From JAFDZV01 sp048594725 (GTDB lineage Bacteria; Bacteroidota; Ignavibacteria; OLB7), in contig JBMDXA010000092.1 of the NCBI GenBank assembly GCA_048594725.1, positions 1 to 64,000 on the forward strand: DNA of 64,000 nucleotides, read 5' to 3'. Position numbers and translations under genes: made by a program. The notes beneath the pieces are model-generated. The model was not told the origin of the DNA, did no database searches, and saw only the letters and a list, made by a program, of their open reading frames with translations. Of this stretch, positions 1-8,641 are shown piece after piece (position 1 is the stretch's first letter; the number at the start of each line of letters is the position of its first letter).

Positions 1-41
1 CATGACCTGCTGCCAGCCGCTTCCGGTTTCGCAATGCGTGC

Positions 42-239
42 CTAGTGCCAGTTGAGAACGACCTCGTAGATGTAGAGGCCGAGAGCTATGCTGAATGCCA
101 GCAAGATGCCGCCGATTATCAGATACATGAGGGCGTCTTTCCGCAGCCGCTCCGTCATGCTCCACCATGTGATTCCTCTGCCCGCTTCATTGCCTTGCAA
201 GACGGGCATTTCCTCCGGTATCTCCTCGAACTGATTCAT
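42..239 (-). CDS. Small single-pass membrane protein, 65 aa
   Basis: A hydrophobic stretch at residues about 38-61 forms one likely transmembrane helix. It is preceded by Arg31, Arg33 and Lys34, which by the positive-inside rule place the acidic N-terminus in the cytoplasm. The ATG at 239 has a strong Shine-Dalgarno (GAGGAGGGG on the minus strand, about 244-252) five bases upstream, which is the main reason to accept so short a gene. I do not recognise a family. It lies near the window edge, so its operon context is unknown. Confidence 0.6.
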   Translation of the reverse strand: MNQFEEIPEEMPVLQGNEAGRGITWWSMTERLRKDALMYLIIGGILLAFSIALGLYIYEVVLNWH

Positions 240-631
240 TCAACCCCTCCTCGGTGCCCGGCGATGGCATTGCCGGGCATGATGATCTACAACCTGATTT
301 CTAGGGAAACGGGGGAGGGAGAACCGCCCAGCAGGCTTACGTGCTGGTGTTCTTCCCGACGGCGACGGCAACAGGCACACCTGAGGAGCCTGCTGTATGG
401 GATCAGCGAAGGATGGACCTATGCTCGGGCAAGACACTAAGGTAATAAAATGTTAAGCAAATACGAAGAGGTGGAGAGAGATTGATTACCGGTGGCATCC
501 GGGAAGTTCGAAGCAAGTGACCACTCCTGACGGAGTTCCATTCCTGGCGAGGGAGGCGAGGCATGCGGGTATGCCCTTAACTTTAACTATGGGTCTCCCA
601 TGCCCCGGTAGCCCCCATGGCGACTACCAGC
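240..631. other. Intergenic region without a supported gene
   Basis: Short open frames exist on both strands but show no recognisable protein and no good start. The part next to 240 holds the ribosome binding site of the small membrane protein and presumably its promoter. Nothing else is recognised. Confidence 0.4.
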
Positions 632-827
632 CTCATCTCCACCCGCCAGGATTCGCTCAGATATCCGGTTAGATTCGCGAAGATTTCATTTCATCTCTGC
701 GTATTCGATGATTACCTCGTCACCCCCGTCTCATCTCCACCCGCCAGGATTCGCTCAGATATCCGGTTAGATTCGCGAAGATTTCATTTCATCTCTGCGT
801 ATTCGATCATTACCCCGTCACCCCCGC
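632..827. repeat. Tandem repeat, two copies of a 98-bp unit (family D)
   Basis: Bases 632-729 and 730-827 are nearly identical direct copies. Each runs from CTCATCTCCACCCGCCAGGA through AGATTCGCGAAGATTTCATT to CACCCCCG. A third partial unit follows at about 831-857 (CAAGATTCGCG then GATTCGCGGATTA). Its final TTA is the complement of the stop codon of the next minus-strand gene. Similar units occur at 34982-35185 and 38070-38371. Confidence 0.85.
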
Positions 828-854
828 CCATCAAGATTCGCGAGGATTCGCGGA

Positions 855-1805
855 TTAGAAGCGGAACCTCAACCCCAGTCCCGGAGCATAGGTGCGGCGT
901 CCGTTCGGGAGTGTTTCCCCTTTCAGCTCCGATTTGATGGAGACGTTATAGTTGCGCGCTTCCAGAAGAGCATCCACGGCACTGACCACATGATTCAGCG
1001 CCACCACCCAGAGCGCGGTCCCGGCGTAGCCGAGAAGGTCGTTCGCCTCCACTCTCGAATCCATATAATCGCGGTTGTTCCGGGTTACCCGCGAGGGGTT
1101 GAAGATGATCGTGTCCCCCTCCAGGATATGGTCATCCCATCCCGCCCTGTACTGGATATACTTGCCGATCTGCTCGTAATACTGCTGCTCTCCATGTTCT
1201 GGGAGGGTATGGGAGAACCCGCCCCGCACCGCGCGTTCCAGCTTGTTGAGCTGATCGAAATCGACCCGCTCCCATGGATCGAGCGAGGGATCGTTCGAGC
1301 GATAGATCGCCCCCAGTGCCTCGCGCGCGGCCTGCTTGTCCACCTCCGCATCGGTCCACCTGTCGTAGTTGTCGGAGAGCCAGGAGATATAGCGGGTCAC
1401 ATCCCAGTGGGCATCGGCAAAGGTTTCGAAATCGGTCGTGGCCTGCTCCCCCTTGGCGCTGTAGACGCCGAAGAGGGTCCATCCGGCAACTTCCACGGTG
1501 CCGTAGAGGATCGTCCGCCACAAGGGGGCCTCGGTGTAATACTGGCCTGCTCCCGGAACAAGAGCCGAGAGACCTGTGGCAAGCCATACCGATTTCGGCT
1601 GGCGCCCATTCTCTCCGGCAAACAGCAGAGGACGTTCTGGGTGGAGCCGGGCGGAGTCCAGCCCCTGGCGCAGATCGAGCGCCAGAACCCCGGTCGGCTC
1701 CGCCGGGCCGGTCTGTGCCTGCGCAAGCATGGAGGGAACTGCCAGGAGCGTGGCGGCAAGCGCCGCCCGGAGCATGGTGCGGTTGGAGTTGAGTCGTGCC
1801 ATCAT
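855..1805 (-). CDS. Secreted or envelope protein with DUF5683-like core
   Basis: The protein is 316 aa when started at the ATG at 1805 (a second ATG follows at 1802). The longer open frame upstream looks random and overlaps the next gene. The first 31 residues form a signal peptide ending ...SMLAQAQ. The motif SALVPGAGQYYTEAPLWRTI, followed by hydrophobic segments, resembles the DUF5683 family of Bacteroidota, whose role is unknown. The C-terminus ends GLGLRFRF, an aromatic finish common in outer-membrane barrels. It follows the VanZ-like and nnr genes on the same strand, 67 bases after the VanZ stop. The TAA stop is supplied by the family D repeat. Confidence 0.7.
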   Translation of the reverse strand: MMARLNSNRTMLRAALAATLLAVPSMLAQAQTGPAEPTGVLALDLRQGLDSARLHPERPLLFAGENGRQPKSVWLATGLSALVPGAGQYYTEAPLWRTILYGTVEVAGWTLFGVYSAKGEQATTDFETFADAHWDVTRYISWLSDNYDRWTDAEVDKQAAREALGAIYRSNDPSLDPWERVDFDQLNKLERAVRGGFSHTLPEHGEQQYYEQIGKYIQYRAGWDDHILEGDTIIFNPSRVTRNNRDYMDSRVEANDLLGYAGTALWVVALNHVVSAVDALLEARNYNVSIKSELKGETLPNGRRTYAPGLGLRFRF

Positions 1806-1872
1806 GTAGGAAACAACATAGGGGGATCGGGAGGACCCGGCAAGGAATTTACGGTGGCCGGGGGCCTGTCTC

Positions 1873-2313
1873 TCAGGAGACCCGCAGAGGGGGGGCAGTG
1901 TCGCCGGAGGGGCCGAACAGGAGCCTGCCGAGCCCCGAGCGGTGCGTTGCGAGTATGAACAGAACGCCAAGCGATGCACCGGTGGCATCGGCCAGAAGAT
2001 CGAAGATGTCGCATTGCCTGTTGGGGACGAACGACTGGTGGATTTCGTCGGTCAGCCCGTACAGAACGCAATACAGAAGCCCGGCAAGGGCCAGCGCTCC
2101 GGCGCGGCGATCCGGGTAGAGCCAGCGGAGCCCGCGGAATGCAAGGAGCATCATCAGCCCGAATGCTCCCGCGTGATTGATCTTGTCCCCCCATTCCAGA
2201 TCGAAGCTGGGCGCCGGGGGATTGGACATGGCGCTGATCAGAAAGATCAGCAGGGAATAGAGAATCGCCGGGAGGAGATAGGAGGCGAAGCCTGTCACGG
2301 AGCGTTTGTTCAT
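1873..2313 (-). CDS. VanZ-like membrane protein
   Basis: This 146-aa protein has several hydrophobic helices and the VanZ-family signature DEIHQSFVPNR, followed by DIFDLLADATGASLG near the C-terminus. Enterococcal VanZ gives low-level teicoplanin resistance, but most chromosomal homologues have no known function, so resistance should not be assumed. Its ATG overlaps the stop of nnr by 4 bp (ATGA), showing translational coupling in a minus-strand operon of nnr, this gene and the DUF5683-like gene. Confidence 0.85.
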   Translation of the reverse strand: MNKRSVTGFASYLLPAILYSLLIFLISAMSNPPAPSFDLEWGDKINHAGAFGLMMLLAFRGLRWLYPDRRAGALALAGLLYCVLYGLTDEIHQSFVPNRQCDIFDLLADATGASLGVLFILATHRSGLGRLLFGPSGDTAPPLRVS

Positions 2314-3836
2314 CGGCCTTCGAGCGAGGTGTAGGCATCGGGGAGATGCCGGATGATATCGGTTGCGATCATGGCGCGGATGCCGTGGCGCCCGGCGGCC
2401 AGATCGCCGGCGAGGCTGTGCAGGAACACCCCGGCCAGCGTTCCGTTCGTGGCGCTGCCGGTCTGCCCGATCAGCGATGCGATGGTGCCGGTCAGCACGT
2501 CCCCGGTTCCCCCGGTTGCCATGCCGGTATTCCCCGCGCCGTTGATCCAGCTTCGCCCATCGGGGAGCGAAACGACCGTGGGGGCCCCCTTCAGCACGGC
2601 GATGCAGTTGATGTGCCTGGCGGCCTGGCGTGCGTGGAGGAGCGGATCACGCGTGATCGCCTCACGTTCCACACCCAGCAGCTTCGCCATCTCGCCATGA
2701 TGCGGCGTTATCACCAGCTCTGCGGGATGCGCCGCAAGAAGATCGGCGTTGCCGGCGAATGCGTTCAGTCCGTCGGCGTCCAGTACCAGAGGGGAGGTGG
2801 CGCCCGCTACAAGCGCGCGTACGGCCCTGGCGGCTCCGGGGGTGCGGGAGAGACCGGGGCCGATTGCGATTGCGGCGTAGGAGCCGGAATCCCGTATGAT
2901 CCCTTCGAACGCCGCTTCCGAAAACGCTCCCTCCTCGGAGGGGAGAAGGAGCGTCATGATCTCGGGGGGGAGCATCTGCGGCACCGCCCCTTCCGGGAGT
3001 GCCAGTACGGTAAGCCCGGCACCGGCGCGCAACGCGGCTTCGGCTGCCATGGCCGCCGCACCGGTCATCCCGCGCGATCCCGCTATCACCAGTATTTTCC
3101 CCCGGTCGTATTTGTGCCGGCCGGTCCTGATGGCCGGAAGCACGCCGGCGGCTCGTCCGGCATCGAGAAGTTCCAGCCCCGAGTTCTCGTAGAGGGTCGG
3201 GGGAGCGCCGATGCTCACCACGTAGACGTCACCGCTCGCTTCGATCCCGTCGCCGAGAAGGAGGCCCGGCTTCAGGGCCGCCATCGTTGCGGTGGCATCG
3301 GCCTGAAAGGACTGCCCGGCCGCGGCGCCGGTATCCGAATCGATCCCGGTGGGGATGTCCAGCGCGAAGCGGAAGCCTCTTTCCAGGTTGGCCCAGGCGA
3401 TCGCCTCGGCGATGGGGCCGCGCGGTGCTCCGGCCGAGCCGGTGCCGAGCATCGCATCGACGATGGCATCGTAGCCGCCGCCGGCTTCCCGGAAGTTCTC
3501 CCAGGTGACTATCCGTTCCGGCGCGAACGATCGGAGCATCGCGTGCTGTGCGGCCGCATCCGGCGAGAGCTCGCCGGGCTCTCCGAAGATAGCACAGAGC
3601 ACATCCGCCCCTCTGATGGCCGCATGGCGGGCCAGTGCCAGCCCATCCCCTCCGTTATTTCCCTTGCCGCAGAGCACGGCCACGCGTCTGCCCCGCAGCC
3701 CTCCGAGCAGCTCGGCCAGGATATCGCAGGAGCCGCGCGAGGCGTTCTCCATCAGCACAAGTCCGGGAATCGCATGCCGTCCGATCGCGTCGGTATCGGC
3801 CCGCCGCATCTGCGCCGCCGTAAGGATGGGAGTCAT
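2310..3836 (-). CDS. nnr: Bifunctional NAD(P)H-hydrate epimerase / ADP-dependent dehydratase
   Basis: The 508-aa protein repairs damaged NAD(P)H hydrates. The N-terminal YjeF_N epimerase half (about 1-215) has GKGNNGGDG at 57-65 and DIPTGIDSDTG at 160-170. The C-terminal ribokinase-like half (about 235-508) has DADGLN at 353-358, TPHHGEM at about 377-383 and the nucleotide-binding NTGMATGGTGDVL at about 436-448. Both halves are full length, as in E. coli Nnr (YjeF). It is the first gene of the operon with the VanZ-like gene. The ribosome binding site is weak. Confidence 0.95.
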   Translation of the reverse strand: MTPILTAAQMRRADTDAIGRHAIPGLVLMENASRGSCDILAELLGGLRGRRVAVLCGKGNNGGDGLALARHAAIRGADVLCAIFGEPGELSPDAAAQHAMLRSFAPERIVTWENFREAGGGYDAIVDAMLGTGSAGAPRGPIAEAIAWANLERGFRFALDIPTGIDSDTGAAAGQSFQADATATMAALKPGLLLGDGIEASGDVYVVSIGAPPTLYENSGLELLDAGRAAGVLPAIRTGRHKYDRGKILVIAGSRGMTGAAAMAAEAALRAGAGLTVLALPEGAVPQMLPPEIMTLLLPSEEGAFSEAAFEGIIRDSGSYAAIAIGPGLSRTPGAARAVRALVAGATSPLVLDADGLNAFAGNADLLAAHPAELVITPHHGEMAKLLGVEREAITRDPLLHARQAARHINCIAVLKGAPTVVSLPDGRSWINGAGNTGMATGGTGDVLTGTIASLIGQTGSATNGTLAGVFLHSLAGDLAAGRHGIRAMIATDIIRHLPDAYTSLEGR

Positions 3837-4260
3837 ACAAGGTGATCCGGTTCGGTTGGTCTCATTCGGGAGACGAACTTACCACCGCGAGGGGTGAATT
3901 GGTAGTCCGCCGCCTGCGGCGGGTGTAGATAGTGGAGAGGAGGGCTTAGATGGTATATCTTAGTTCTTAGATTTTAGATCTTAGTTTTTAGGTCAGTGGT
4001 CAGTGCGCGTGCTGACGCCCGCTGTCAGTAGTCCGTGGTCGTTATTACCTATCACGAAATCTTTTCCAATCGAAAATCTAAAGGCAACTATATACTCCAG
4101 TGAACCTGAGTAGGCGTTCCTGGAAGAACCCCACGGGAAACCGCGAAGGCGCAAAGATGAGGTCTTTCTTCGCGGCTTCGCGTGATGCATCTGGCATGGT
4201 TGGGTCTATCAGGTATATAATCGAAAATCTAAAATCGGCAATCGAAAATCCTCCGACTTT
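3837..4260. repeat. Intergenic composite repeat block (families A, B, C)
   Basis: No gene is seen in this gap. It holds a CTTAG-type heptamer run at about 3957-3990. Next is the family C element at about 3993-4045, with CGCCCGCTGTCAGTAGTCCG and GTGGTCGTTATTACC. Then come AATCGAAAATC heptamers at 4067-4080 and 4219-4250. The last run ends 10 bases from the stop of the ComF-like gene. A CGCGAAGGCGCAAAG stretch at about 4141-4155 with a partly complementary TTCGCGGCTTCGCG could form a hairpin. Confidence 0.7.
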
Positions 4261-5016
4261 CTACCATCCCATCCCTCCCGGTATCAGCCCCGCGATATCG
4301 GGTTTCTGGACGCGTGCGATGTCACGGGCCACGGTGGCGGCCATCACGCGGCGGGCGCCGGCCGCCAGGAGCCGCTCGGCGCAGGCGTTGAGGGTGGCGC
4401 CGGTGGTGCAGACATCGTCGCACAGGAGTATGCTCCTGCCGCGAATCCCGGTGCCGGGCGCCTGAAAGGCTTCCAGAACATTCTCCTTTCGTGCTCCCGC
4501 GCCGAGCGTGGTCTGGCTGATGGTATGCCGTCCTCTGGATAGGGCCTCCAGCGCATGGCTTCCGGGGATGCTGGCGGCGATGCCGCGCCCGATCGCCTCG
4601 GCCTGGTTGTATCCCCGTTCCCGGAACCGTGCGCGGTGAAGGGGGACCGGCACCACCATCTCCACATCCTCGAACTCGCGGAACATCCTCAGAGCCCGCC
4701 CCAGTTCGCGTCCCAGCTCCACACCAAGCTCGTAGCAGCCCCGGTATTTGAGCGCGTGGATGAGCCGCTGCACCGGGCTGTCCTCATGAAAGGTATAGAG
4801 CGCCCCCACGGCTGAAAGTGCCAGCTCCTCGCCGGGGAAGTTCGCGCCGATCTCGGCGAAGATCTCCCGTGGGAAGGGGGCCGGATCGAGCGATGCGCGG
4901 CATGCGCCGCAGTAGCAACGCTCCTGTGCTTCCAGCGGCGTATCGCAGGCGGGGCAGAGCGCCGGGGCTATCAGATGAAGGGCGTCGGTGGCAAGGCGAT
5001 GAACGAGAGCATGCAT
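4261..5016 (-). CDS. ComF-like phosphoribosyltransferase-fold protein
   Basis: This 251-aa protein has an N-terminal zinc-finger-like pair, CPAC (21-24) and CGAC (36-39), followed by a type I phosphoribosyltransferase fold. The PRPP-loop motif ILLCDDVCTTGAT lies near residue 200. PVPLHRARFRERGYNQA is the typical ComF block. ComF proteins act in natural transformation in some bacteria; a catalytic activity is not established. The ATG at 5016 is preferred over an upstream TTG because GGGAGG lies about 6 bases before it. A ComEC-like gene occurs about 31 kb away, so a shared DNA-uptake role is possible. Confidence 0.85.
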   Translation of the reverse strand: MHALVHRLATDALHLIAPALCPACDTPLEAQERCYCGACRASLDPAPFPREIFAEIGANFPGEELALSAVGALYTFHEDSPVQRLIHALKYRGCYELGVELGRELGRALRMFREFEDVEMVVPVPLHRARFRERGYNQAEAIGRGIAASIPGSHALEALSRGRHTISQTTLGAGARKENVLEAFQAPGTGIRGRSILLCDDVCTTGATLNACAERLLAAGARRVMAATVARDIARVQKPDIAGLIPGGMGW

Positions 5017-5135
5017 GGCGGCCTCCCGCAAGTGATGTGGTGATAGTGATACCGGAACCAGGGGGGAGGTGATGATGGTGATCTTCCGGCGCGCCGGAGG
5101 CGCCGGGTGATGCCCGGGGAGAAACCGGCAGCGAT

Positions 5136-5159
5136 GGGGCCCCGGTATACCGGAGCCCC
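5136..5159 (-). terminator. Strong hairpin downstream of the lipoprotein gene
   Basis: The arms GGGGC-C-CCGGTA and TACCGG-A-GCCCC form an 11-bp stem with one mismatch. The hairpin lies 36 bases past the stop of the minus-strand gene at 5196. No T-run follows, so intrinsic termination is uncertain; it may instead stabilise the mRNA 3' end. Confidence 0.4.
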
Positions 5160-5195
5160 TGCCGCCTGCATAACGATTACATCGCGTGCGCTGGC

Positions 5196-6248
5196 TTACT
5201 TCGGCTGGAAGGAGGCCAGGGCCTTCTGGAACGCCGCCTGATACAGCTCCTGCTGCGGCGTATACCAGTTCATGGTGATGCGATAGAGCTTGCCGTTCGC
5301 CATCGCGAAGTAGGCGCGGCTGGTGACATCCTTGCCACCGTTATAGCTGAAGACGAAGCCCTTCTGATTGCCCACCGAGCCGGGGGATGCCGCGCGGCCG
5401 CCGTAGTTGCGCTTGTTCTGCTCCACGATCGCCGCAAGCTCCGCTCCCTTCGGATTGATGACATCCACCTGGAAGTAGGAATCGTTGCGTGCGCCGGCAA
5501 AGCTGGTGGAGGAGAGGGAACCACCCGCCTGCGAGGTGGTGGGGGAGAAGTTCGACGGGTACTGGATGGAGAAGTGCTGCCCGGAATACGCCTTCGAATC
5601 GGCCGCCGGCGCATCGACAAGCTGCGTATCGGCCGGCATTGCGGAGCTGCCGCCGGGAACGGTGACGGTATCGGGCGTGCGCTGTGCCACCGAGGCGGGG
5701 CGGAACGATGCGCGCGCGGTATCGAACACCGCCGCGTAGCTGGCGTAGTCGCCGATCACTGCGGTTTCCAGATACGTGACCGCGCCATCCCCCTGCACGT
5801 AATATCGCTCGGCGGTGAACCTGGTGTCCTCCACCTCGAACTCGTAGCGGTACTTGGTGGCGCTGGTGCCGTTCATGCTCACCTGCTCCGGCCCTGTCAG
5901 CACCGAGGGATCATTGAACAATCCCTTCAGCTCGTTGACCGATGCCTGCATTTCCGGTGCCCCTCCGACCATTGCCACTACATGAACCTTTGCTCCGCGC
6001 TGTCCCTTCGGCTCGAAGTTGGAGAACGCTTCGCCGATCGCCTGGGTGGAGTAGAATGCAGCCTGCGAGCCGGGCTGGAGCCCCTTTGCCCAGTCGCTGG
6101 GGTAACGAACGGAGAACTTGAGGATTTCATCGTTGTACTCCGCATAGCTGCTGACAGAGACGGGCCCTTCCTCCTTCTTTCCATTGCAACCGCCGACGAC
6201 AAGTGCAACAGCAAGAGCGGGAACGAGCGCCAGTAGGCTTCGTTTCAT
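5196..6248 (-). CDS. Lipoprotein with two PsbP/DUF1795-like halves
   Basis: The 350-aa protein starts with a lipoprotein signal (MKRSLLALVPALAVALVVGG, lipid-attachment Cys21) followed by a charged linker. Two regions, about 33-185 and 220-350, each begin with a pattern like F-S-[VI]-[RQ]-YPS-[DN] (FSVRYPSDW and FSIQYPSNF) and end with tracking of a small beta-alpha-beta domain. This suggests an internal duplication of a PsbP- or DUF1795-like domain. The similarity is judged by eye. It is probably anchored in an envelope membrane; function unknown. Confidence 0.65.
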   Translation of the reverse strand: MKRSLLALVPALAVALVVGGCNGKKEEGPVSVSSYAEYNDEILKFSVRYPSDWAKGLQPGSQAAFYSTQAIGEAFSNFEPKGQRGAKVHVVAMVGGAPEMQASVNELKGLFNDPSVLTGPEQVSMNGTSATKYRYEFEVEDTRFTAERYYVQGDGAVTYLETAVIGDYASYAAVFDTARASFRPASVAQRTPDTVTVPGGSSAMPADTQLVDAPAADSKAYSGQHFSIQYPSNFSPTTSQAGGSLSSTSFAGARNDSYFQVDVINPKGAELAAIVEQNKRNYGGRAASPGSVGNQKGFVFSYNGGKDVTSRAYFAMANGKLYRITMNWYTPQQELYQAAFQKALASFQPK

Positions 6249-6682
6249 AGGATGCTGAACTCCAGTGAATGTGTTGAATGACTTTGTAGTGCCTCGGTAT
6301 GCCGGGCGTCATTGTGCGCCCAAAGATATCGACTCAGCCGGAAAGTCCCGCAATCTCTTTTGAGGGCCGGGAGCGGGGGATTTTCGATTGCCGATTTTAG
6401 ATTTTCGATTGGAAGAGAGTTCGTGGTGGGTAATGAAGAGAGTTCGGGGTGGGTAATAACGACCACGGGCTACTGACAGCGGACGTTAGCACGAGGACTG
6501 CCCTAAGAACTAAACTCTAAGATCTAAGAACTAAGACCCAAAATCTAAGAACTACCATCCACAGCCGCCGCCCGCGCACGGACTACCACCCAACTGCACA
6601 ACGCAGGCACTACCATCGCATCTCCCCTCGTCATCCTTATTTTAGAAGCTAACCGGTACCAGCCTTTACCTACAGCGGATTC
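6249..6682. repeat. Divergent intergenic region with repeat families A, B and C
   Basis: The gap separates two divergent genes, so it should hold promoters for both. It contains GATTTTCGATTG-type heptamers at 6380-6411, an inverted family C copy at about 6451-6495 (reads GTAATAACGACCACGGGCTA then CTGACAGCGG), and a heptamer run of CTAAGAACTAA type at 6503-6555. A direct repeat AAGAGAGTTCG..GGTGGGTAAT occurs at about 6413-6456. Confidence 0.65.
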
Positions 6683-8395
6683 ATGCGTTTGCTAGCCGAC
6701 GGAACATTCATCGTTACCGATATCGAGACTACCGGCCTTTCGCCGGAGAAGAATCGTATCACCGAGGTTGCCTGCGTGATCGTGCGGGGGGGGGAGATCA
6801 TCGCCGAGCATCAGAGCCTGGTCAACCCGGAACAGGCCATTCCTCTGGCGATCCAGCAGATGACCGGCATCAGCAACGTGATGGCCTTCGCCGCTCCGAA
6901 GGGGGGGGAGATCTTTCCGGAGATCCGCCGCTGGATTCCCGATGATGCCGTCTTCGTAGCCCACAACGTCTCGTTCGATTTCAACTTCCTTCAAAGCTCC
7001 TTCCGCCGCCATGGCGTGGCGGAGATGCGCCAGGAGAAGCTCTGCACCGCGCGGCTTGCCCGCAGGATTCTGCCGGCGCGCAAAAGCTGGGCGCTGAATC
7101 ATCTGGCTGCCCACTTCGGCATCAAGATCAACGGCCGCCATCGCGCCATGGGGGATGCGATGGCTACCGCCAGGGCCCTGATCGATATGCTCGATATCCT
7201 CCAGGATGAATATTCCTGCGAGACGGTGGAGGATGTGCTGACGGTGCAGTACCGCACCATGGGGGCGTTCGGCAAGGAACTGCCGAAGAACGTTCGCGCG
7301 CTGGAGCCCACCTTGTCGGCGATGCCCTCGGCGCCGGGTGTCTACCGCATGATCGATACGCGCGGGGGGGTGCTCTATATCGGCAAGGCGAAAAGCCTGC
7401 GCGACCGCGTGGGGAGCTATTTCCGCCAGGGGGCGGCCCATACCCGGAAGATCGCCGAGATGGTGGGGCGGGTCAGGAAGATCGAGATCGAGGAGACCGG
7501 CTCGGAGCTGGGGGCGCTCCTGCTGGAGTCGCGGCTGATAAAGGAGTACCAGCCCAAGTACAACACCATGCAGAAGCGCTACCGCCGCTATGCGTTTCTG
7601 CGGATCGACAAGAACGATCCCTTCCCGCGCGTGGGATTCTCGCTGGAGATCGAGCCGGATGGCGCGGAATATTTCGGTCCGTTCCGCAACCGTGGGGCCG
7701 TGGAGTCGATGATCGAGACCATCAACCAGGCGTTCGGCCTGCGCGAGTGCGATGGCCCGATCGTGCCGAACGAGAATATGATCCCCTGTTTCTACTATCA
7801 GATCAAGCGCTGCGGCGCCCCCTGCGCCGCCCTTCAGAGCCGGGAGCAGTACGGCGTGGAGGTGGAGCGCGTGCGGAATTTCCTCTCGGGGGCCGAGTCG
7901 GGCATCATCACCCTGCTGGAGCAGCGTATGCAGGCGCATGCCGAGCGGCTGGAGTTCGAGGCCGCCGGGGAACTGCGCGACCGGATCGGGGAGCTGCGCC
8001 GGATCTTCCGCCGCGAGGAGCGTATCGCCGATTCGATCAACAACAACAACGTCATCATTGTGCTGCCGGCCGCCGAGCAGGGGAAGCGGGAGATCTTTCT
8101 GGTACGCTTCGGGCGCCTGGTTGCGCAGGTGGTGGTGGGCTCGCGCACGCCGGCGGTGAAACTCCGGACCCTGGTGGAGCGCCATTATTTCGATGGCTCG
8201 GCCGCCCCGTCGCATTGCCGCAAGGAGGAGATCGACGAGATAAAGATCATCGCCTCGTATCTGCATCTTCATCGCGACAGCGGAACGTTCATCTATGTGG
8301 AACCGGAGGATGATGCAACTGCGGTGGTGGAGAAGATCGTCAGGGGAATGAGTAGAGCCGGGAGACAGGTTTCCCAGGAAGAGGCGGAGCAGTAG
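6683..8395 (+). CDS. DEDDh exonuclease fused to UvrC-like GIY-YIG nuclease
   Basis: The 570-aa protein joins two nucleases. The N-terminal DnaQ/epsilon-like exonuclease (about 8-175) has DIETTGL (D13, E15), HNVSFDFNFL (D99) and H153/D157 in HRAMGDA, the full DEDDh set. The C-terminal UvrC-like part begins at about 215 with the GIY-YIG core (GVY at 219-221, LYIGKAK at 231-237, R240, E282, N294). Further on is a UVR-like helical segment near 410-445. The RNase H-like and HhH domains of true UvrC are absent. Such fusions are known in other bacteria and resemble Cho-type nucleotide-excision nucleases. A DNA-repair role is inferred. Confidence 0.88.
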   Translation: MRLLADGTFIVTDIETTGLSPEKNRITEVACVIVRGGEIIAEHQSLVNPEQAIPLAIQQMTGISNVMAFAAPKGGEIFPEIRRWIPDDAVFVAHNVSFDFNFLQSSFRRHGVAEMRQEKLCTARLARRILPARKSWALNHLAAHFGIKINGRHRAMGDAMATARALIDMLDILQDEYSCETVEDVLTVQYRTMGAFGKELPKNVRALEPTLSAMPSAPGVYRMIDTRGGVLYIGKAKSLRDRVGSYFRQGAAHTRKIAEMVGRVRKIEIEETGSELGALLLESRLIKEYQPKYNTMQKRYRRYAFLRIDKNDPFPRVGFSLEIEPDGAEYFGPFRNRGAVESMIETINQAFGLRECDGPIVPNENMIPCFYYQIKRCGAPCAALQSREQYGVEVERVRNFLSGAESGIITLLEQRMQAHAERLEFEAAGELRDRIGELRRIFRREERIADSINNNNVIIVLPAAEQGKREIFLVRFGRLVAQVVVGSRTPAVKLRTLVERHYFDGSAAPSHCRKEEIDEIKIIASYLHLHRDSGTFIYVEPEDDATAVVEKIVRGMSRAGRQVSQEEAEQ

Positions 8396-8396
8396 T

Positions 8397-8637
8397 CCGT
8401 GGTCAGTGGTCAGTACGCGGGCTGGCGCCCGCTGTCAGTAGTCCGTGGTCGTTGTTGCTGCAATGACATCGTTCCGCATGGTGTTCCGCTGTAACGGCGA
8501 CGGGCCACTGACTTCCTCCCCAATCGAAAATCCAAAGTCGTTGTTGCTGCAATGACATCGTTCCGCATGGTGTTCCGCTGTAACGGCGACGGACCACTGA
8601 CTTCCTTCCCAATCGAAAATCGAAAATTCCTGAATCG
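8397..8637. repeat. Family C element and 89-bp tandem duplication
   Basis: The region begins 2 bases after the nuclease stop. A palindromic core GCGGGCTGGCGCCCGC precedes CTGTCAGTAGTCCGTGGTCG. From there an 89-bp unit (GTCGTTGTTGCTGCAATGAC to CCAATCGAAAATCCAAA) is present twice, at 8448-8536 and about 8537-8625. It ends with AATCGAAAATCG heptamers that stop about 4 bases before the end of the next minus-strand gene. The region lies between convergent genes. Confidence 0.85.
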
Positions 8638-8641
8638 GCGA

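Noticed and set aside
240..437. Minus-strand ORF of 65 aa
   Set aside because: It has no family similarity and a random-looking, Arg/Pro-rich composition; its region holds the ribosome binding site of the downstream small membrane protein.
617..937. Plus-strand ORF of 106 aa
   Set aside because: It is made of the tandem repeat at 632-827 and part of the minus-strand gene, so its repeated protein is a by-product.
990..1958. Long plus-strand ORF of 322 aa
   Set aside because: It is a shadow of the minus-strand DUF5683-like gene and the end of its VanZ neighbour; the composition is not protein-like.
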